Assembly: GCA_947568835.1 (NCBI GenBank)
Contig: OX387603.1
Location: 12,672,651 to 12,736,650, forward strand
Reading direction: 5' to 3'
Origin: Protonemura montana
Lineage: Eukaryota; Arthropoda; Insecta; Plecoptera; Nemouridae
DNA length: 64,000 nucleotides
The notes below the pieces were generated by a model. The model did no database searches. It had not been told where the DNA came from and worked only from the letters and a program-made list of their open reading frames with translations. This document shows positions 28,411 through 40,823 of the stretch, piece after piece. Made by a program: the position numbers and the translations under genes. Within the stretch, counting starts at the first letter, position 1. Every line of letters starts with the position of its first letter.

Positions 28411-30475
28411 ATGAGTTCAGTAATTCATCAAATGGTGCAAAATGCTATTAATGCAGTGGCCAGCGATCTCTCAATTTTAGTGAGTATATAAATGTTTTTT
28501 TGTCCAAGAACTTTTGTCGCCTATGATTGTATAACCTTAAAAATGTCATCTCTTTCTGTATCTGCATTATATTTATTGTTATGCGTTTTTATTTTGTTAT
28601 TTTCGTGGAGTGAAAGCGAGGCAAATGAATCTTTTGTGTTCATGCATCTAGACTTGATTCCAGACAAATCTGGACAGGACTCGAGTGTGCAAAACGTGAT
28701 TCCATTGTGGTTGGTTCCATCTGCAGGCTCATAATTCTATGCTCAAAGTGTACCTATACAATTATCATTGATCACTCTGACTTTCTGTAGTATCAAGCTG
28801 GTATAAATCAGTTATATGTTTCAATGGAAAAACTTAGTTAAGCCACCACACTTACACTGATGTCGGAAAATATGTATTGGTGCCGCAGCTTCACGCTCCC
28901 ACTTATGGCTAGGGCTACCAAGAGTCTCGATCTACTTAGGAAAGCCCTGCCAGAACACTTAGAATTCCGTCTACTGGGTAGATTTTGGATCCAGGAATTT
29001 GAGGAAACGGGCGAAGCATCTGTGGGAATAGCTTGTTTTTCCATTTTGTGGGCTAGGCACTTATTTTTCACCTAGCTACAATAAGAAAATATCCTTATTC
29101 TAAGACATTATCTACCTTATTCTAGTTTGCATCCATTTTCCAGTTATCCTTCAAAATGTTCCAGCTATCTGGCTATAATTTAAAAAATAAAGAAGCTCCA
29201 ACCTCAAGAGTTTGCAAGACTTTGTAGGGACATGTAGGGCTCTCTTTCGTAAATCATAGTCCTCTTTTTTTGCCAAGTAATGCCATTATTTATCATAAAA
29301 ATCTCCAGCTACATGGGGCTTCACATTTGCCTCCAAAAATTTCAAAAATTTCTCAAAAATTGTTAAGAAATCTCACAGCTCAAAAGATTGGCACTCACTC
29401 TCGTTCCCCTACCAAAAAATGTCGGCATTTGATATTTTTGGCTCCTGTTGGTACTTTTTAAATCTGGTGACCTTAGCAATGGCTCTTGGTGTCGAAGGGA
29501 ACTGGATATATGTGATCGGGTACAAAAGTGCAGTGATTAAAAAAAGCTTTCTTTCACTGACCACATCCAAAGATCGTGTAACAGTTACCTTGACAGTCCG
29601 TTATTACAGAACCAACACACAAGTAATCATACTTCCAGCAAGAGCCACAAGCTCATGGCCAATATACCTACCTAAGTCATTATCTCGCGACCCATGTTAA
29701 CTCAGTCTTTCACAAGGAATCTTAAAATACCAATAACGTAACCCATCAATAATGAACAATGATTTTGAGAACTGATGCTCTTTTGAGCTATAGGATTTTG
29801 TATAAATAAAAACTTACAACTCTCCAAAATGATAAGCAGAAGAGAAACCAAAAATCCTTGAGCACCTTTTACTGGCTGGTATAGGTACAGCCAGAAGGTG
29901 TGTGAACTATTCCAAATTTTCCATGTCCTTTAGCATTGATTTTATGCGGTGAAAAGTGCAATATCTAGGTACCTTGTAACTTTTCCACTTTTTTTGTTCT
30001 TTCTGATACGGATGTTATTTTTCAGATAGTTTCCAAAGATTCGAACGGGCGCCACCTCAGAGAAGCACTTAATGATCAACAAGAATCACTCAAATTGGGA
30101 TACAATTTTGCAGTACACATAACAGACAATATCCAGACAATCTTTAAAGTTATACCAAAATCACAAATAAGTTTTGTAATCTTTATGATTGATCCAGAAA
30201 ATATCAGTTGCCTTACAGATGTTGAGGTTGACATTAGATTTCTGGACGAGACATTATTGTTTGGCCGCACTTGCCTTGTGCGTAATTATGCTAGCCACCA
30301 GGACTCTAAAATCTCGAGTGTAATTTGGGAATTGTGTGAAAAGTACGGGCTAAATTTTCTTGTTGACGACCTAACTGTTAATGCGAGTTTCGTGAGACTA
30401 GCAGCACAAATTCTTCGCCTGATGGCGGCGGCGTGTGGTGTTTATACAGGAATGCCTTTCTTTCCTGGGCGATGA
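28411..30475 (+). CDS. Possible two-exon orphan gene of unknown function
   Basis: Candidate exons 28411-28479 and 30026-30475 would encode 172 residues. Exon 1 begins with ATG (MSSVIHQMVQNAINAVASDL) and ends at a strong donor TTA|GTGAGT. Exon 2 follows the acceptor TTATTTTTCAG in matching phase 0, and stays open for 149 codons to TGA. The protein looks globular, with amphipathic segments such as QISFVIFMIDPENISCLTDV and a hydrophobic C-terminus (LAAQILRLMAAACGVY). I recognise no family. The length of exon 2 in AT-rich surroundings and the phase match support it; lack of homology and the 1.5-kb intron leave it uncertain. An extra exon around 28850-29070 cannot be excluded. Confidence 0.4.
28543..28734 (+). 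CDS. Small open frame with signal-peptide-like start (doubtful)
   Basis: 63 codons beginning MSSLSVSALYLLLCVFILLF, followed by a hydrophilic acidic stretch. The hydrophobic core and the small residues after it resemble a secretory signal peptide. It lies in the inferred intron of the orphan gene and has no splice support or recognisable mature-peptide motif, so chance is quite possible. Confidence 0.15.
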   Translation: MSSLSVSALYLLLCVFILLFSWSESEANESFVFMHLDLIPDKSGQDSSVQNVIPLWLVPSAGS

Positions 30476-31967
30476 ACCTGAAAGTGTTAGCAAGATGTGA
30501 AACATCTCGTTTTCCAATTAAAACATCTGAATGTTATGGATTTAATTTTTTTTAAGTAAACCATGTTTTATAATTCGATTGACTAGTTTAATCATTAAAT
30601 ACTAAAATTAAGAGTTTTGCCTACTTAACTTATCCTGTTTTGTTTTCCAAAAACTTGCTATCAAGGCACTTTCACGGGGAAATTTCCACGTTATTTATCA
30701 CTTTAATTTTTAGCGAGCCACAACTATAGAATGAGTGCAGCACTATCAGCAGGACTTACAGCACTATCCAGCTCTATGAAAGCACTTTGGATATCAGTAA
30801 GAAAATAAATTATTTTTTACGCGTCATTTCTGGCATCACGCTGGCTGCATCTTTTTGGATCTTAAATTACTAGCAAGTGTGGCCAGCACTATCAACGGCA
30901 CTCTCCTAGCATTATCTTTTAAGTGTTGTGTGCATAGGTTATTAGTGTTTAAGCTATGAAGCTAGGAATTCCAATGTGGTATAAATGCCAACATGTCTGG
31001 CATGCTCGTTTCCGGATGGTCCTTGGTCTACCCTAAAAAATAGGTTTTGTAAGAATTATCCAAAGCATAATTTGGTTGATTTCACATATATAAACTCAGT
31101 TTTTATTAATGACTACTTCAGGAATCCTGGTGTTAAGTTATTGAACACCAATAATATTTGCTAACATGTTTAACCTGGCCCAACTAGCCAAGATAAAAAT
31201 TCATTACAATGGCAATACATGAATGAGTTACAACAGCTGAACAGAAAGATCAACACCAGATGTTCGTGTCTAATCAAAAAGCACATCACATTGACTAGTT
31301 CCTTCTTGGTGGCAAACCCAGTTGGCGAATCTTTTGGTTACGGTTGGTTAAGTGGTTGTACAACCAGAGAAGCCCTCACAGACCGAAGTAACACAATATA
31401 TCAAGACATTAAATACACTCTAAACTTAGTATCAAGTATCGTAAGAACGGAAAGAGTGTCCAGCATCTACGCGAATAAATACATAGCAAAACAACAATCC
31501 ACAATCAAAGGAACGTCAACCAGAGCTTTCATCTTTTCTTCTTTAAAGCTAACAATTAAAACGTAAAAATTTTAATCTAATCATCGCCACACATTCCTGA
31601 ATGTACATTTCCTTTAATATTACAATTTAGATATCATTCTAGCCAATATCAAAATATAAGTTGTATCATTTTCATTCTGCCCATTCTGATTAAAAACCAA
31701 ACAAATAACGTGCGCTTCGAAAGGCAGCTAGCCAACACCCTGCACTGTCCAGTGAGACATGCAATTTTGACACCAATCAATTTTTTGAAGAATCAAACCA
31801 AACTTTGGAAAGCATACAAAAGTCTAGCGATATCGTTATGATAGTCCGTCGATTATCACACATTGTTCACGTGTCTGAGTGTCGGGATCATGGCACCAAC
31901 CAGTATTATCGTTATGGTCCAGGGGTGCTGTTGAAGCGGAGACTTCACAAGTCTCGTCCTTTTGACC
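30476..31967. other. Intergenic region between the orphan gene and UBE2F 3' UTR
   Basis: Holds one open frame of 115 codons at 31219-31566 without a known motif. A mini-exon-like ATG stretch at 30732-30797 (MSAALSAGLTALSSSMKALW) ends in a good donor (TCA|GTAAGA), but I could find no acceptor partner. UBE2F transcripts (minus strand) should end here. Confidence 0.4.
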
Positions 31968-33432
31968 TCATCTTTTGGCGTACTGGACCACATACTCGCG
32001 CACTTTTTCGATAAACGCATCCTTATTCTTTAGATAAAGCTCAGCTGCGACAATGTTCAATGGGTCATCGAAGTTCAGAAGGTCCTGTGGGGAAATGTTG
32101 TTTGGTTGAGCAGGGAATGGAGAATGAATGAGTTATTTAGAAAAAAATTCAAGAGATTATCCATAAGAGGTAGGTAGGTACCATACGAAATAGTTTTACA
32201 TACTCTATCGGGAAAATTTAGTACATCTTAGTTACCGTGAAAAGAGAGTTTAGACCCCATATGACATCCTTCAGTTTTCGTGTAGGTGCCCAGCCCATTC
32301 CGTCGATGGAATTTTGGCGCAGTAAGCTCAAACAGATATCTCCCTCTTCACTGATGTTTGGATGCCACAACTTGGTCATACATTTCACCACTGGCGGCTA
32401 TCAAGTGAGAAAGCAAATACAGACAGGGAAAACACTCATGAAGAATATTCAGTCTAAAAGTTAAAAGCAACGAATGTTTCAACATTTAAGGAAAAATATA
32501 TATTTTGGTAGTAAACCCTTTCGTGGCCAGTGGAAATACAGTTCCCGTCTTTAAAAATCGCTGTGCAACATTATTGGGATACACATTTTCAACAATTGAA
32601 AGGTAAGGTCGGGTAACTGTGTGTTTGAGGATTGCTTTGAAATAGATAACTGCTTAATTGACCAACCCCCGTGCTGACAGTTAAGGATTGCTTAGCAAAT
32701 GGCGCGTGTCATGAAATTTTGCTGCAATAATTGCGTGATTTTGTTCAAAGATCAAATAAGGATTTTGACAATTGATTTGTCCCAAAAACTTTGCAGTTCT
32801 GCGAAACACTTCCCTTTTCTCCATTTTCTCTTGCTTTGTACTGTATAAGCCTCCTGTATCCATTTCAGAACCACGACAATGCACTGTATTAGGTGTTTGA
32901 ATCAACCGTCACAGCAAAACAGTTTACCGTGAGTAATTTTACTGGAAGCCCACTGGAGTCAGTAAACCCAGTGAGTTTAAGAGTGCAACTATTGGTAAGG
33001 ATACTTACTGCCATATTGTATTCTTCAGAAATAAAGATGTGGAAGCAAAATCTCCCCCCTAGCCAATATCCTTCATCGGGCGAAATTGCAAGGTTGAATT
33101 CATGTAATTGGTTTGGATTGTTAAATGTTACTCGACAAGTTGCGGGCATCGTTTGCTCCATTTCTTGTACCTGAAAATTATTATAAATGATAAAAACAAA
33201 TTGTGAATATACAAGAACTTCAAGCATTTGATAGCATTTATTCCCAATGATCTCTAATGACAAATTATATCGAAATCTGTGTAGGTGTCAGCAGAGATCA
33301 GTAACCACGACAAAGGGGTAACCATACCTCTTTCACAAGCAGTTTGTCTCGTATTGAGACTCGCTTGTTGACATCAGGTGTAGAAGAGCTGCTGTGCATG
33401 TCCTCTTTCTTTTTCCTCATGAGGCTCAACAT
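31968..33432 (-). CDS. UBE2F: NEDD8-conjugating enzyme UBE2F
   Basis: Minus-strand exons 33432-33328, 33170-33009, 32397-32236 and 32084-31968 (TGA) join at phase 0 and encode 181 residues (human 185). UBE2F takes NEDD8 from the APPBP1-UBA3 E1 and, with RBX2, passes it to cullin-5. The N-terminal tail ([19 protein letters not shown], then [12 protein letters not shown]) is the family's E1-binding extension. The UBC fold shows [17 protein letters not shown], the HPN motif (about residue 101) and the active-site cysteine at about residue 111 in [28 protein letters not shown] and [14 protein letters not shown] follow. All catalytic features are present. Confidence 0.96.
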
Positions 33433-33899
33433 TGCGACCAGGCTAAGAAATAAAACATTTTCAAAAAATGCACAAATAGTATTTGTAAAAGTAGGGTTAT
33501 AAAAACTAGAAAATCATTCAAGGTGTTGGAATACGACTAAAATATAAAGTTTTAAAAACAGTGCGTTGTTAGGCTCTTTAAAGTTTAGAATTTTTTTTTA
33601 TTTTGATATATGTATACGACCTGAATAAACCTACAAACAAAACTTACGAACAACCTTAACTACTAGCAGAGCTACTAGTCTAACAGTTGATGGCTCCCCA
33701 CCGCCTTTTCTACTAAAATTTTGCGTTACGCAAGTCACTTCTCAGGTGTGCTTACAAGGCAGTGTAACACGTGAAGAACCTGTCAGTGTCAAATTTTTCA
33801 TTGAACTTTGAACTTGACACAGTACCTGATGAATCTTTTATCGCTAATTTACTCTTCCCTATTAATACTGACAAAACAAGAGTGCCCAGTGGTGCGAAC
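33433..33899. promoter_or_regulatory. Divergent promoter region of UBE2F and PEX11B
   Basis: 467 bases separate the two start codons, which point away from each other, so both promoters and 5' UTRs lie here. The region is AT-rich and shows no obvious core element. The frame upstream of the PEX11B methionine stays open back to about 33771, so a longer PEX11B start is formally possible, but family alignment favours 33900. Confidence 0.5.
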
Positions 33900-35740
33900 A
33901 TGGAAGTAATTGTAAAACTTAATAGCCAAACGGCAGGCCGGGACAAGTTAGTAAGGTAATAACATATCTATGGTATCAGCACAACATTTGTTATTAAAAA
34001 TGATTAGTAGCACAGCCACAAGTCATAGTATAACTCTTTAATCTTCGGTTGATAATCTTGCTTGTAGGTACAGCAATTTAAGTCAAATTTAATATTTTCT
34101 GCACACACTTATTTTCAGACTACTGCAGTATGCAAGCAAGACACTCGGACATGTTATGATTTTAAGAAGAAACAACGGCCAATTGATTGATCAGCTCAAG
34201 AGCTTAGAGTACACATTCAGCTCGTTCAGAAAATGTATGTCTATGTAGAAGCATAGAATAAAGATTGGTTAAGTTAGAAGTCTAGTGCTTATGAAAGAGT
34301 GAAGCTGGCAGCTTTCTGGCAATTGACCAATCCTTATTTTATTAGCACAGCTGAAATAGAAATATAATCCTTTCAGTAATTCAAGAATTAATAATCAATG
34401 GATAGGCTATCTAAACAGAGTCTTCTTTATTGTATAGTATTGCGACTGGGCCGGTTCCTGGACACTCTCTACGGAAGCCTGTCGCTGCTCCACTACCCTG
34501 ATCTTGTAGTTCGAGTGACATGCATCCTCTCAAAGATCGCCAATGCATTGTTCCTCTTTGCTGACCATATTTTATGGATTGGTCGCACGGGAATGCTGTC
34601 GGTAGACACAGACAAGTGGAACAACATGGCCAACAAGTACTGGCTGTATTCCATTACGATGAATCTGGTGAGTGGTACTTGTGGCTGCAACAGAACTACC
34701 TCAGCCTTAACAACAACTACTAGGAAAATACACTTTTTCAACATGATTGTCTCCGACTTCTTTATTAAGTAACAACTTAATATAAACATAATCATACTAC
34801 TATGAACTTTCATTATACATGCTGCCATCAAGCCTGGCTCTGTAAATTAGCAACCAGTGCCGTAAATTTGTTGTCAAGCCATTCCCTTTAAGTTGAAAAT
34901 CTTAACATTTTCCAAAAAAGCCGAGTTGATCATTGTTAGCCTTGCGATGTTTGCATATTGTGCTGACTGTGTGGTGAGTTTTAAAAAAAGTAGACTCTAT
35001 TCTGCTGTGGAAATTTGTAAGGGTGACACTTCTTTGCAGCGATATCAAACAAACTTTCAAGTCTTACGTGAATATCGGTTTCCAGAATCAAAACTCAGTA
35101 GAATTGCAATTTTTCAAATTTCATTCAGAGTCATTAAACTTCAGTATTCAAAGTAAATGTTGACGGAAAAATATGAAGCAATTCAGCTGGAGAACTGGAG
35201 ATTCATTTTTAAACTGCAATAACTTCTTGGATCATTTGCTGGATTAACAATTTAAACTTACCACTTACACCAAAAAAATTCCACCAAAATGTATCAAGTA
35301 ATCGAGGAACGGAGATTTAAATAAAAAAATCGACCAAAGTTGATTCTTGCAACAAACTAAAAAGATATTTTATCTAAATGCTCTAATATCAACTGAAAAT
35401 AAAGTCCAGTTTTCTCGTTAATCACAACGTTGCCAATTTCCCGTTGCAGGTGCGCGATGCATATGAGATCTACCGTGTGGTGGACCATGCCAACCGTCTC
35501 AATGCACAACGACAACGTTCCGGTTCGGGCGTGCCGTCGATAGGCGCGATCGCACTCGCGTTACGCCACAAAGACGTCCTCGTAGACACTGTCAAGAACG
35601 CGTGCGATATCTTCATCCCACTAACTGCTCTCGGCCAAACGCGGCTGAGCGCGGGAACTGTAGGTGCGTTGGGCGTCATTTCCTCGGTGGCCGCCATAGT
35701 CAGTCTTGTCGATCCGTTGGCCAAGCTGACACCTGCGTGA
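33900..35740 (+). CDS. PEX11B: Peroxisomal membrane protein PEX11B
   Basis: Exons 33900-33955, 34119-34234, 34438-34667 and 35450-35740 (TGA) give 230 residues in consistent phase. PEX11 proteins insert an amphipathic helix into the peroxisomal membrane, elongate the organelle and recruit the fission machinery. The N-terminus MEVIVKLNSQTAGRDKLVRL and QYASKTLGHVMILRRNNGQL carry the family pattern. The middle has RKLLRLGRFLDTLYGSL and the block DHILWIGRTGMLSVDTDKWN. The C-terminus has VRDAYEIYRV, LLVDTVKNACDIFIPLTALG-type sequence and a final hydrophobic segment (AGTVGALGVISSVAAIVSLV) that anchors it. Length and order match the alpha/beta branch (human PEX11B is 259). The linker before the last block is short. 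Confidence 0.93.
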
Positions 35741-36446
35741 AGGCACAGGACAGGTAGCTACAGTTTTCTTGAAGATTATTCTATAAACTGGACAATAGTA
35801 GTTTTATTTCGACTGGTGGTTGTTGGTTATTTTTTATGGAAAGCTTATTACGGGCATTTGTGAGATGTATGTATAGAAAAGTATCCATCAGAGAGTGAAT
35901 CAAAAATGTATTTGTTGGACTGGTTCACTTTAATTTAAATTTTTACTTAAATTAAAAGATTAGGCCAATGGGTTAGACCAAGTGATTGGTATTGTAAACA
36001 TAGCAAATTTTTTTTTATAAGTCATAACTCTCAATTATCTTGAAAGAGTCAATCTTTTTAACGCTGCTAGCCTTAAATGGACATTTCCTGGATTTAATCA
36101 GGAGTTTTCTTATTTCTAAAAATGAGATATACTAACTACTCTCTAAGAATTCCTTTGTGCTATGTTTGCAGCATTACTGTGTTGCAACTACCAAAAAATA
36201 AGTTTAGTGTAATTTCATATGATTGTCATTTGACATATGAGCTGTTTATATATTTTCTATTTTTAAATAAAATAAATATATCTGGATTGGTTTTCTTGGA
36301 TTTAGCGTAGTAGCTCTATCTTAATAGATACACATCTTGAAAAATTTAAGTGGACAGTTAAAAAACCATAAGTTGAACAGGTCTTCTTAGAACATTTCGT
36401 CAAGATTAATTTCCGTCTGTACGGTAGAAAAACCAAGCGATTAAGA

Positions 36447-36452
36447 TTTATT
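36447..36452 (-). terminator. Probable CPLANE2 polyadenylation signal AATAAA
   Basis: Plus-strand TTTATT reads AATAAA on the minus strand, about 43 bases after the CPLANE2 stop. This is the first such hexamer downstream. Supported by sequence and position only. Confidence 0.4.
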
Positions 36453-36494
36453 GATAAAAAAAATTACCTTGACAATAATTGAAACTCCATAAAT

Positions 36495-38507
36495 TCACCC
36501 TTTGGCAGCAGCGAGCAGATATTCCTGGTCGCGGATCCAAAGCCGTTCGCAGATAACATTTAATAGTGGTGCCACCTCGTGAGCTTCGTTTCGCTCGCCA
36601 GCCCAGCTGTTATCAATCTTCAGGACCGGAACGTTCCACTTGAGCTGAAACTCTTTAGTTTCCGTCGATGACACTTGTCTGTTCGGAACGTTGCATCTGG
36701 AACATTACACTATGAAATTTGCAATATGAAAAATTAGTTTTAGTTAAGATCTTATTTAAATTGCAAACGCTTGCAATGCGCGGGGTATCTTATTATTATG
36801 AACACTATAAACGTCTCAAAAATTGATTCACAAACGGGGTCCCATTTCCGTAAATCACTTCGGTATCACTTCCGTAAGTCGACAGCTGCCCTACGCGACT
36901 TCGCACCAAAAATCAAACCATCAAAATCAACCAGATGCAAAGAATAGAATTTGCAGTAGAAACAAAAATACTACTAATAACCATGATAAAACAAAGTTAC
37001 AGTTTTACCTACCAACCTATCTGTTCTATTCTCAGCTAGTTCAGCCCACAGACCACATAGAGAAAGTGTTAATTTTGAATATAATTTTTTCGGTGAAAAC
37101 AAAGATTCCAATTCCAATTCCATTCACCAAAAAATAAAAATTCTGGATCCAATTTCAAAAAAATATCGATTAATTCCGATTCCGGTCCCTGGCTAGCAGT
37201 CAGGAGATTATGAAAGAAGCGAGCGTGCAACACTTTTCTTATCCTGCACAAAATGCGTGCATTGCGGTAGTAAACTGCTCTGGGCGCAGACACAGAATTA
37301 AAATTTCTGGTAGTGTATCATAAATGCATAGGGATGCTAGCAGTTCTTTGTAGCCTGCCAAATGTAAAGAACTATACTATAGCACGTACATAAACATGAT
37401 GAACTACAGGATATTTGAAATAAACGTCTGTGCGCAGATCGGTTTACTAAAATGAGCATACTTACAGAACGCAGGACAACTAAATAGTTGCAAGTAGCGC
37501 TCCTTCGATAAGCGCTTGACTTCTAGCTAACCTAATCTTTCTTTTATACTAACAGTGTATTGAGTAACTATAGGCATGACTTTGGTTACTGACGCAGGAA
37601 ACTAGACAAGATCAAAAACCAAAATGGTAAGTGCAAGGTTTTTTTTCTGTTTATATGTATGAATGATGCAGAGAATTTTCATATCAGCAAATTTACTTAT
37701 GTACTAACTTAACTATATATACTTATAGTTATACTTAACTATATATACTAACTTAACATTAGTACTCCTTACCGAGTTCCAATTGCAATGCTAGTTGGAT
37801 TCTGTCCAGGTTCAGTCATTTGGCTCATTAGCTTTGGAAGATCCGAAAAGCTCTTCGCGTCCAAGAATGAAAAGACGTACACAATGGCATCTGCTTTTTC
37901 CTTGCATGCCTGAAAATTCTTACATGATAAGCCACATTTGATATTAATAGTAGAGTTGTCAGCATATTTACACAACGAGCTAATACAATAATTAATCAAT
38001 CAATTTTACTGGTAGAAAGTAGCTGTATTTCTTGATACTGTTGTTTCCTGCATCCCAAAATTGTAATTTGAAGAGTATAATCTTGTTCCATATTTTAACA
38101 GGCCAGAAAATGTTAAGTTTCACGATTCCTGAAGTTTCGACATATGTGTTTGGGCACTTGGTTCCAGATAGCCGTGCAATGGTTGCTGACTTCCCCACAC
38201 CTGACTTTCCTGCGATGAATAATTTATACGATACTTCCTCAATGCCCACTGGCATACTAGGTCGTTCCAGTATACCTACAAATCAAACAATAAAATAGTT
38301 CATATATTGCATTGAATATGAGTTTTGTGATTGCACTGCAACAGGTGCAACATGGCACATGACAAAACATCAATTGAGGTTATAATCTTCCTTACCAAAC
38401 ACTTTTCTTCCTGTAGTATGAGGATTGTAGAACAGCTGTAATATTGTTTCTCCTTCTGCTGAACTTTGCCAATCTTTAACTACAATGCTAGAGCCCCCAC
38501 CAGCCAT
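36495..38507 (-). CDS. CPLANE2: Ciliogenesis and planar polarity effector CPLANE2 (RSG1, Rab-like small GTPase)
   Basis: Minus-strand exons 38507-38396, 38275-38010, 37909-37773 and 36696-36495 (TGA) give 238 residues (human 258) with agreeing phases. CPLANE2 is an atypical small GTPase that works with Fuzzy, Inturned and Wdpcp at the basal body. It is needed for the final maturation of the mother centriole and for cilium growth. The P-loop is GKSGVGKS at about residues 60-67. TSGIVKLNIFWPVKI and FWDAGNNSIKKYSYF cover the switch regions, and DAIVYVFSFLDAKSFSDLPK follows, as in vertebrate RSG1. The base-specificity motif reads GTRCN where human has GSKFD, so the usual aspartate is replaced. 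The C-terminus (LLNVICERLWIRDQEYLLAA) aligns with the family end. A dispersed SINE body and other repeats sit in the last intron. Confidence 0.9.
36748..36840 (-). repeat. SINE body copy (headless) in CPLANE2 last intron
   Basis: Matches the 20703 SINE over AAGATCTTATTTAAATTGCA, the near-palindrome around CGCTTGCAATGCG, GGGGTATCTTATTATTAT and CGTCTCAAAAATTGATTCAC, up to AAACGGGG. It diverges there, before the tRNA-like head. It has one palindrome mismatch, shared with the 21032 copy, so those two are probably from the same subfamily. Confidence 0.65.
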
Positions 38508-40473
38508 GGTATGCGGTGAATTTCCAAATTTGTTTAAGAAACTTCGATTTGTCAGAATGACACTAGATGCAAGACACAACAACAGCTGTTATATGATCAA
38601 CACGTGAGAATTTCTCAATGCCTCGAAAGTTAGAAAGGCAAATTAATTCTGCAAAATTTGGTCTCTTGCATCCACTGACGTAGCAGCGTTTTTCTGAACG
38701 GCCGTGTTTCTTCTCGTGTGTTTCCAAACTGTGGAAAGTCGATTTTGCGAGCAACATTTTATTTTCCGTTGTTTTGACTGTTGTGTGGACCTCAACGAGC
38801 GCTTGATGTAGGTTTAGAGGTCTAGAGATATGTGATTTACGGCTTCAAGTCTATGTGAATTGTGGGCAGGAATGATACCAAGGTATCTAATGTGTTATTT
38901 GCAAGTCTCTAGCCGATTTAACACTACATTATTATTCTACGCTGCCTCGAGCTTGTCGACTGTTAGAATTGCGTGATCTTCTGCAGTAGCCCGTGTCGGA
39001 ACTTGAAGTGTACAAATATTCTTACAATGTTTCAAAATAGCAGTCTTAAAAGGCTAGCTAACAGAAGACATCATCAAATTCCTTGGAAGACTTTAGTATT
39101 CTGTAATATTTTTCAATTGTCTTAGCTTTAGTTGTAGGTGGAGGAATATTGAATATTATCAAAATGTTTACATTTTTAATGTTTATCCAGATCGTAGGCA
39201 AAATGTTATAATAATGTTACAATAAGTTATAAATGTTATAAATGTTATAAATAATGTTATAAATGAATTTTATCATTACTACTTACCACTTAAAAATGTG
39301 AAGTAATATCTTATTTGTTTTATATTTCATTATTCATTCCCAGGTAGAGGCATGCTATCTTTCATGTAAACTGTTAGATATTTCAATGATTAGTATATTT
39401 TTTTGACAAGGAGGTACACAATTTGTGCAGTAGACTTTGATTAATATCTTTCATTGCTTCAATCAATAAGATTCGTAACATAAATTCTCTGTGACTTCTA
39501 ATCATTGCCCACACTTAAGTTCTCTTCGACTGTTGTCAAAAGCGCAGCACTTTTCTGCACAGGGTAGCATACTGTCATAATGCTAGCATAAGACTGTACA
39601 AAATGCCACTCTAATTTCAAATTAAAAAGTAACGTTGCTAAAAGCAAATTGAGTTGTTTTTTCTTTATTCTATGTTTTTAGATTTCTCAGATTTTCTAAG
39701 GATATTTTAGGTCTGCCATTGAAACTAGATAGCTCTGTATCCATTACAGAGACATTTTTCCCAGTTATTCCCCAATTGTTTTAAGTGCTGAATTTGATGT
39801 GAGCTATAAATCCAGATGTCATTGCATGAATAAACTCTTGGATACCCCACGCTTTCCGAGATTGCCTATTTCACTCTCAGTATTGTCAGTTATATGCAAT
39901 CGGATGCATATTTTAGATTTCAATTTAAAAACTTTTTATTTTCAAACATCAAGTGCTCTGCAGTTTTGCTGGTTGGTGAGTGTAGTGAGCCCGGAGCAGA
40001 ATCTTCAATTTCAATTACCCCAAAAAAATCAATTGCTTTTTTTTTCTTTTGTTTTTGTTTGTGCTCTAGTTAACGCTTGCTCCGATATTAAATTTGCAGA
40101 GCACATTTTTGTGTTCTCAACTAAGATCCCCTACATTTAAAACAAAATCGGTAAAATAGTTTTGAAACTGTTCAATATTTACGAAAATTTTCAGATTCAC
40201 TCATTGCAGCATTTTCATGTCGAATTGTAGGTTTCAGCTTGGTGGTTCATAGCAAAGACAATTCAGAGTAAGTATTTAATCAAGAAAACTTCATATCAAG
40301 GAAATCAATATCGTATATAGAAGAGGATTTACGTCTCAGCTACATTGTATTGTAATAAATGGGAAAGTTAAAAATAATGTAATATTTGATTCAGGTAAAA
40401 TAAATATGAAAAAAAAAAAATTTTCCTGTTTTATTGTTGTGACTAGTTAAATGATTTTATTTCTTGCCACATT

Positions 40474-40823
40474 ACTGCGGTATTTTAAATTAGTGCGTGC
40501 TCAATTTGTTCGATGCTAAAGCACGGCAGGAACATGTTCACACCGTGCACAAATTTGCTAAAAATTTTTTAAACACTGATGTGAACATGTTCCTGCCGTG
40601 ATAAAGCATCGAAAAAATTGCCTTAGCACTAAGTCAATTGCCACATCATTACTGCGGTATATTGAACTAGTGCTCAGGCAATTTATTCGATGCTACATCA
40701 CGGCAGGAACATGTTCACACCAGTGTTTAAAAAATTTTTAGCAAATTTGTGCACGGTGTGAACATGTTCCTGCCGTGCTTTAGCATCGAACAAATTGAGC
40801 ACGCACTAATTCAATATACCGCA
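40474..40823. repeat. Two inverted copies of a small palindromic MITE
   Basis: Copy 1 (about 40474-40632) and copy 2 (about 40649-40823) are reverse complements of each other, and each is itself an inverted repeat. The block CACGGCAGGAACATGTTCAC occurs four times, two in each orientation (near 40522, 40581, 40699 and 40756). Copy 2 is intact with termini CTGCGGTATATTGAAC and the inverse ending ACCGCAG; copy 1 lacks its right terminus. There is no open reading frame. Confidence 0.75.

Noticed and set aside
38563..38757. Minus-strand frame MLLAKSTFHSLETHEKKHGR just upstream of CPLANE2
   Set aside because: Cysteine and histidine spacing recalls a zinc finger only vaguely, and it cannot be joined in frame to CPLANE2. 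Probably 5' UTR or promoter.
40474..40823. CRISPR-like array because of a repeated 20-mer
   Set aside because: The repeats alternate in orientation, spacers are repeats themselves and the locus is eukaryotic; this is a pair of foldback elements.
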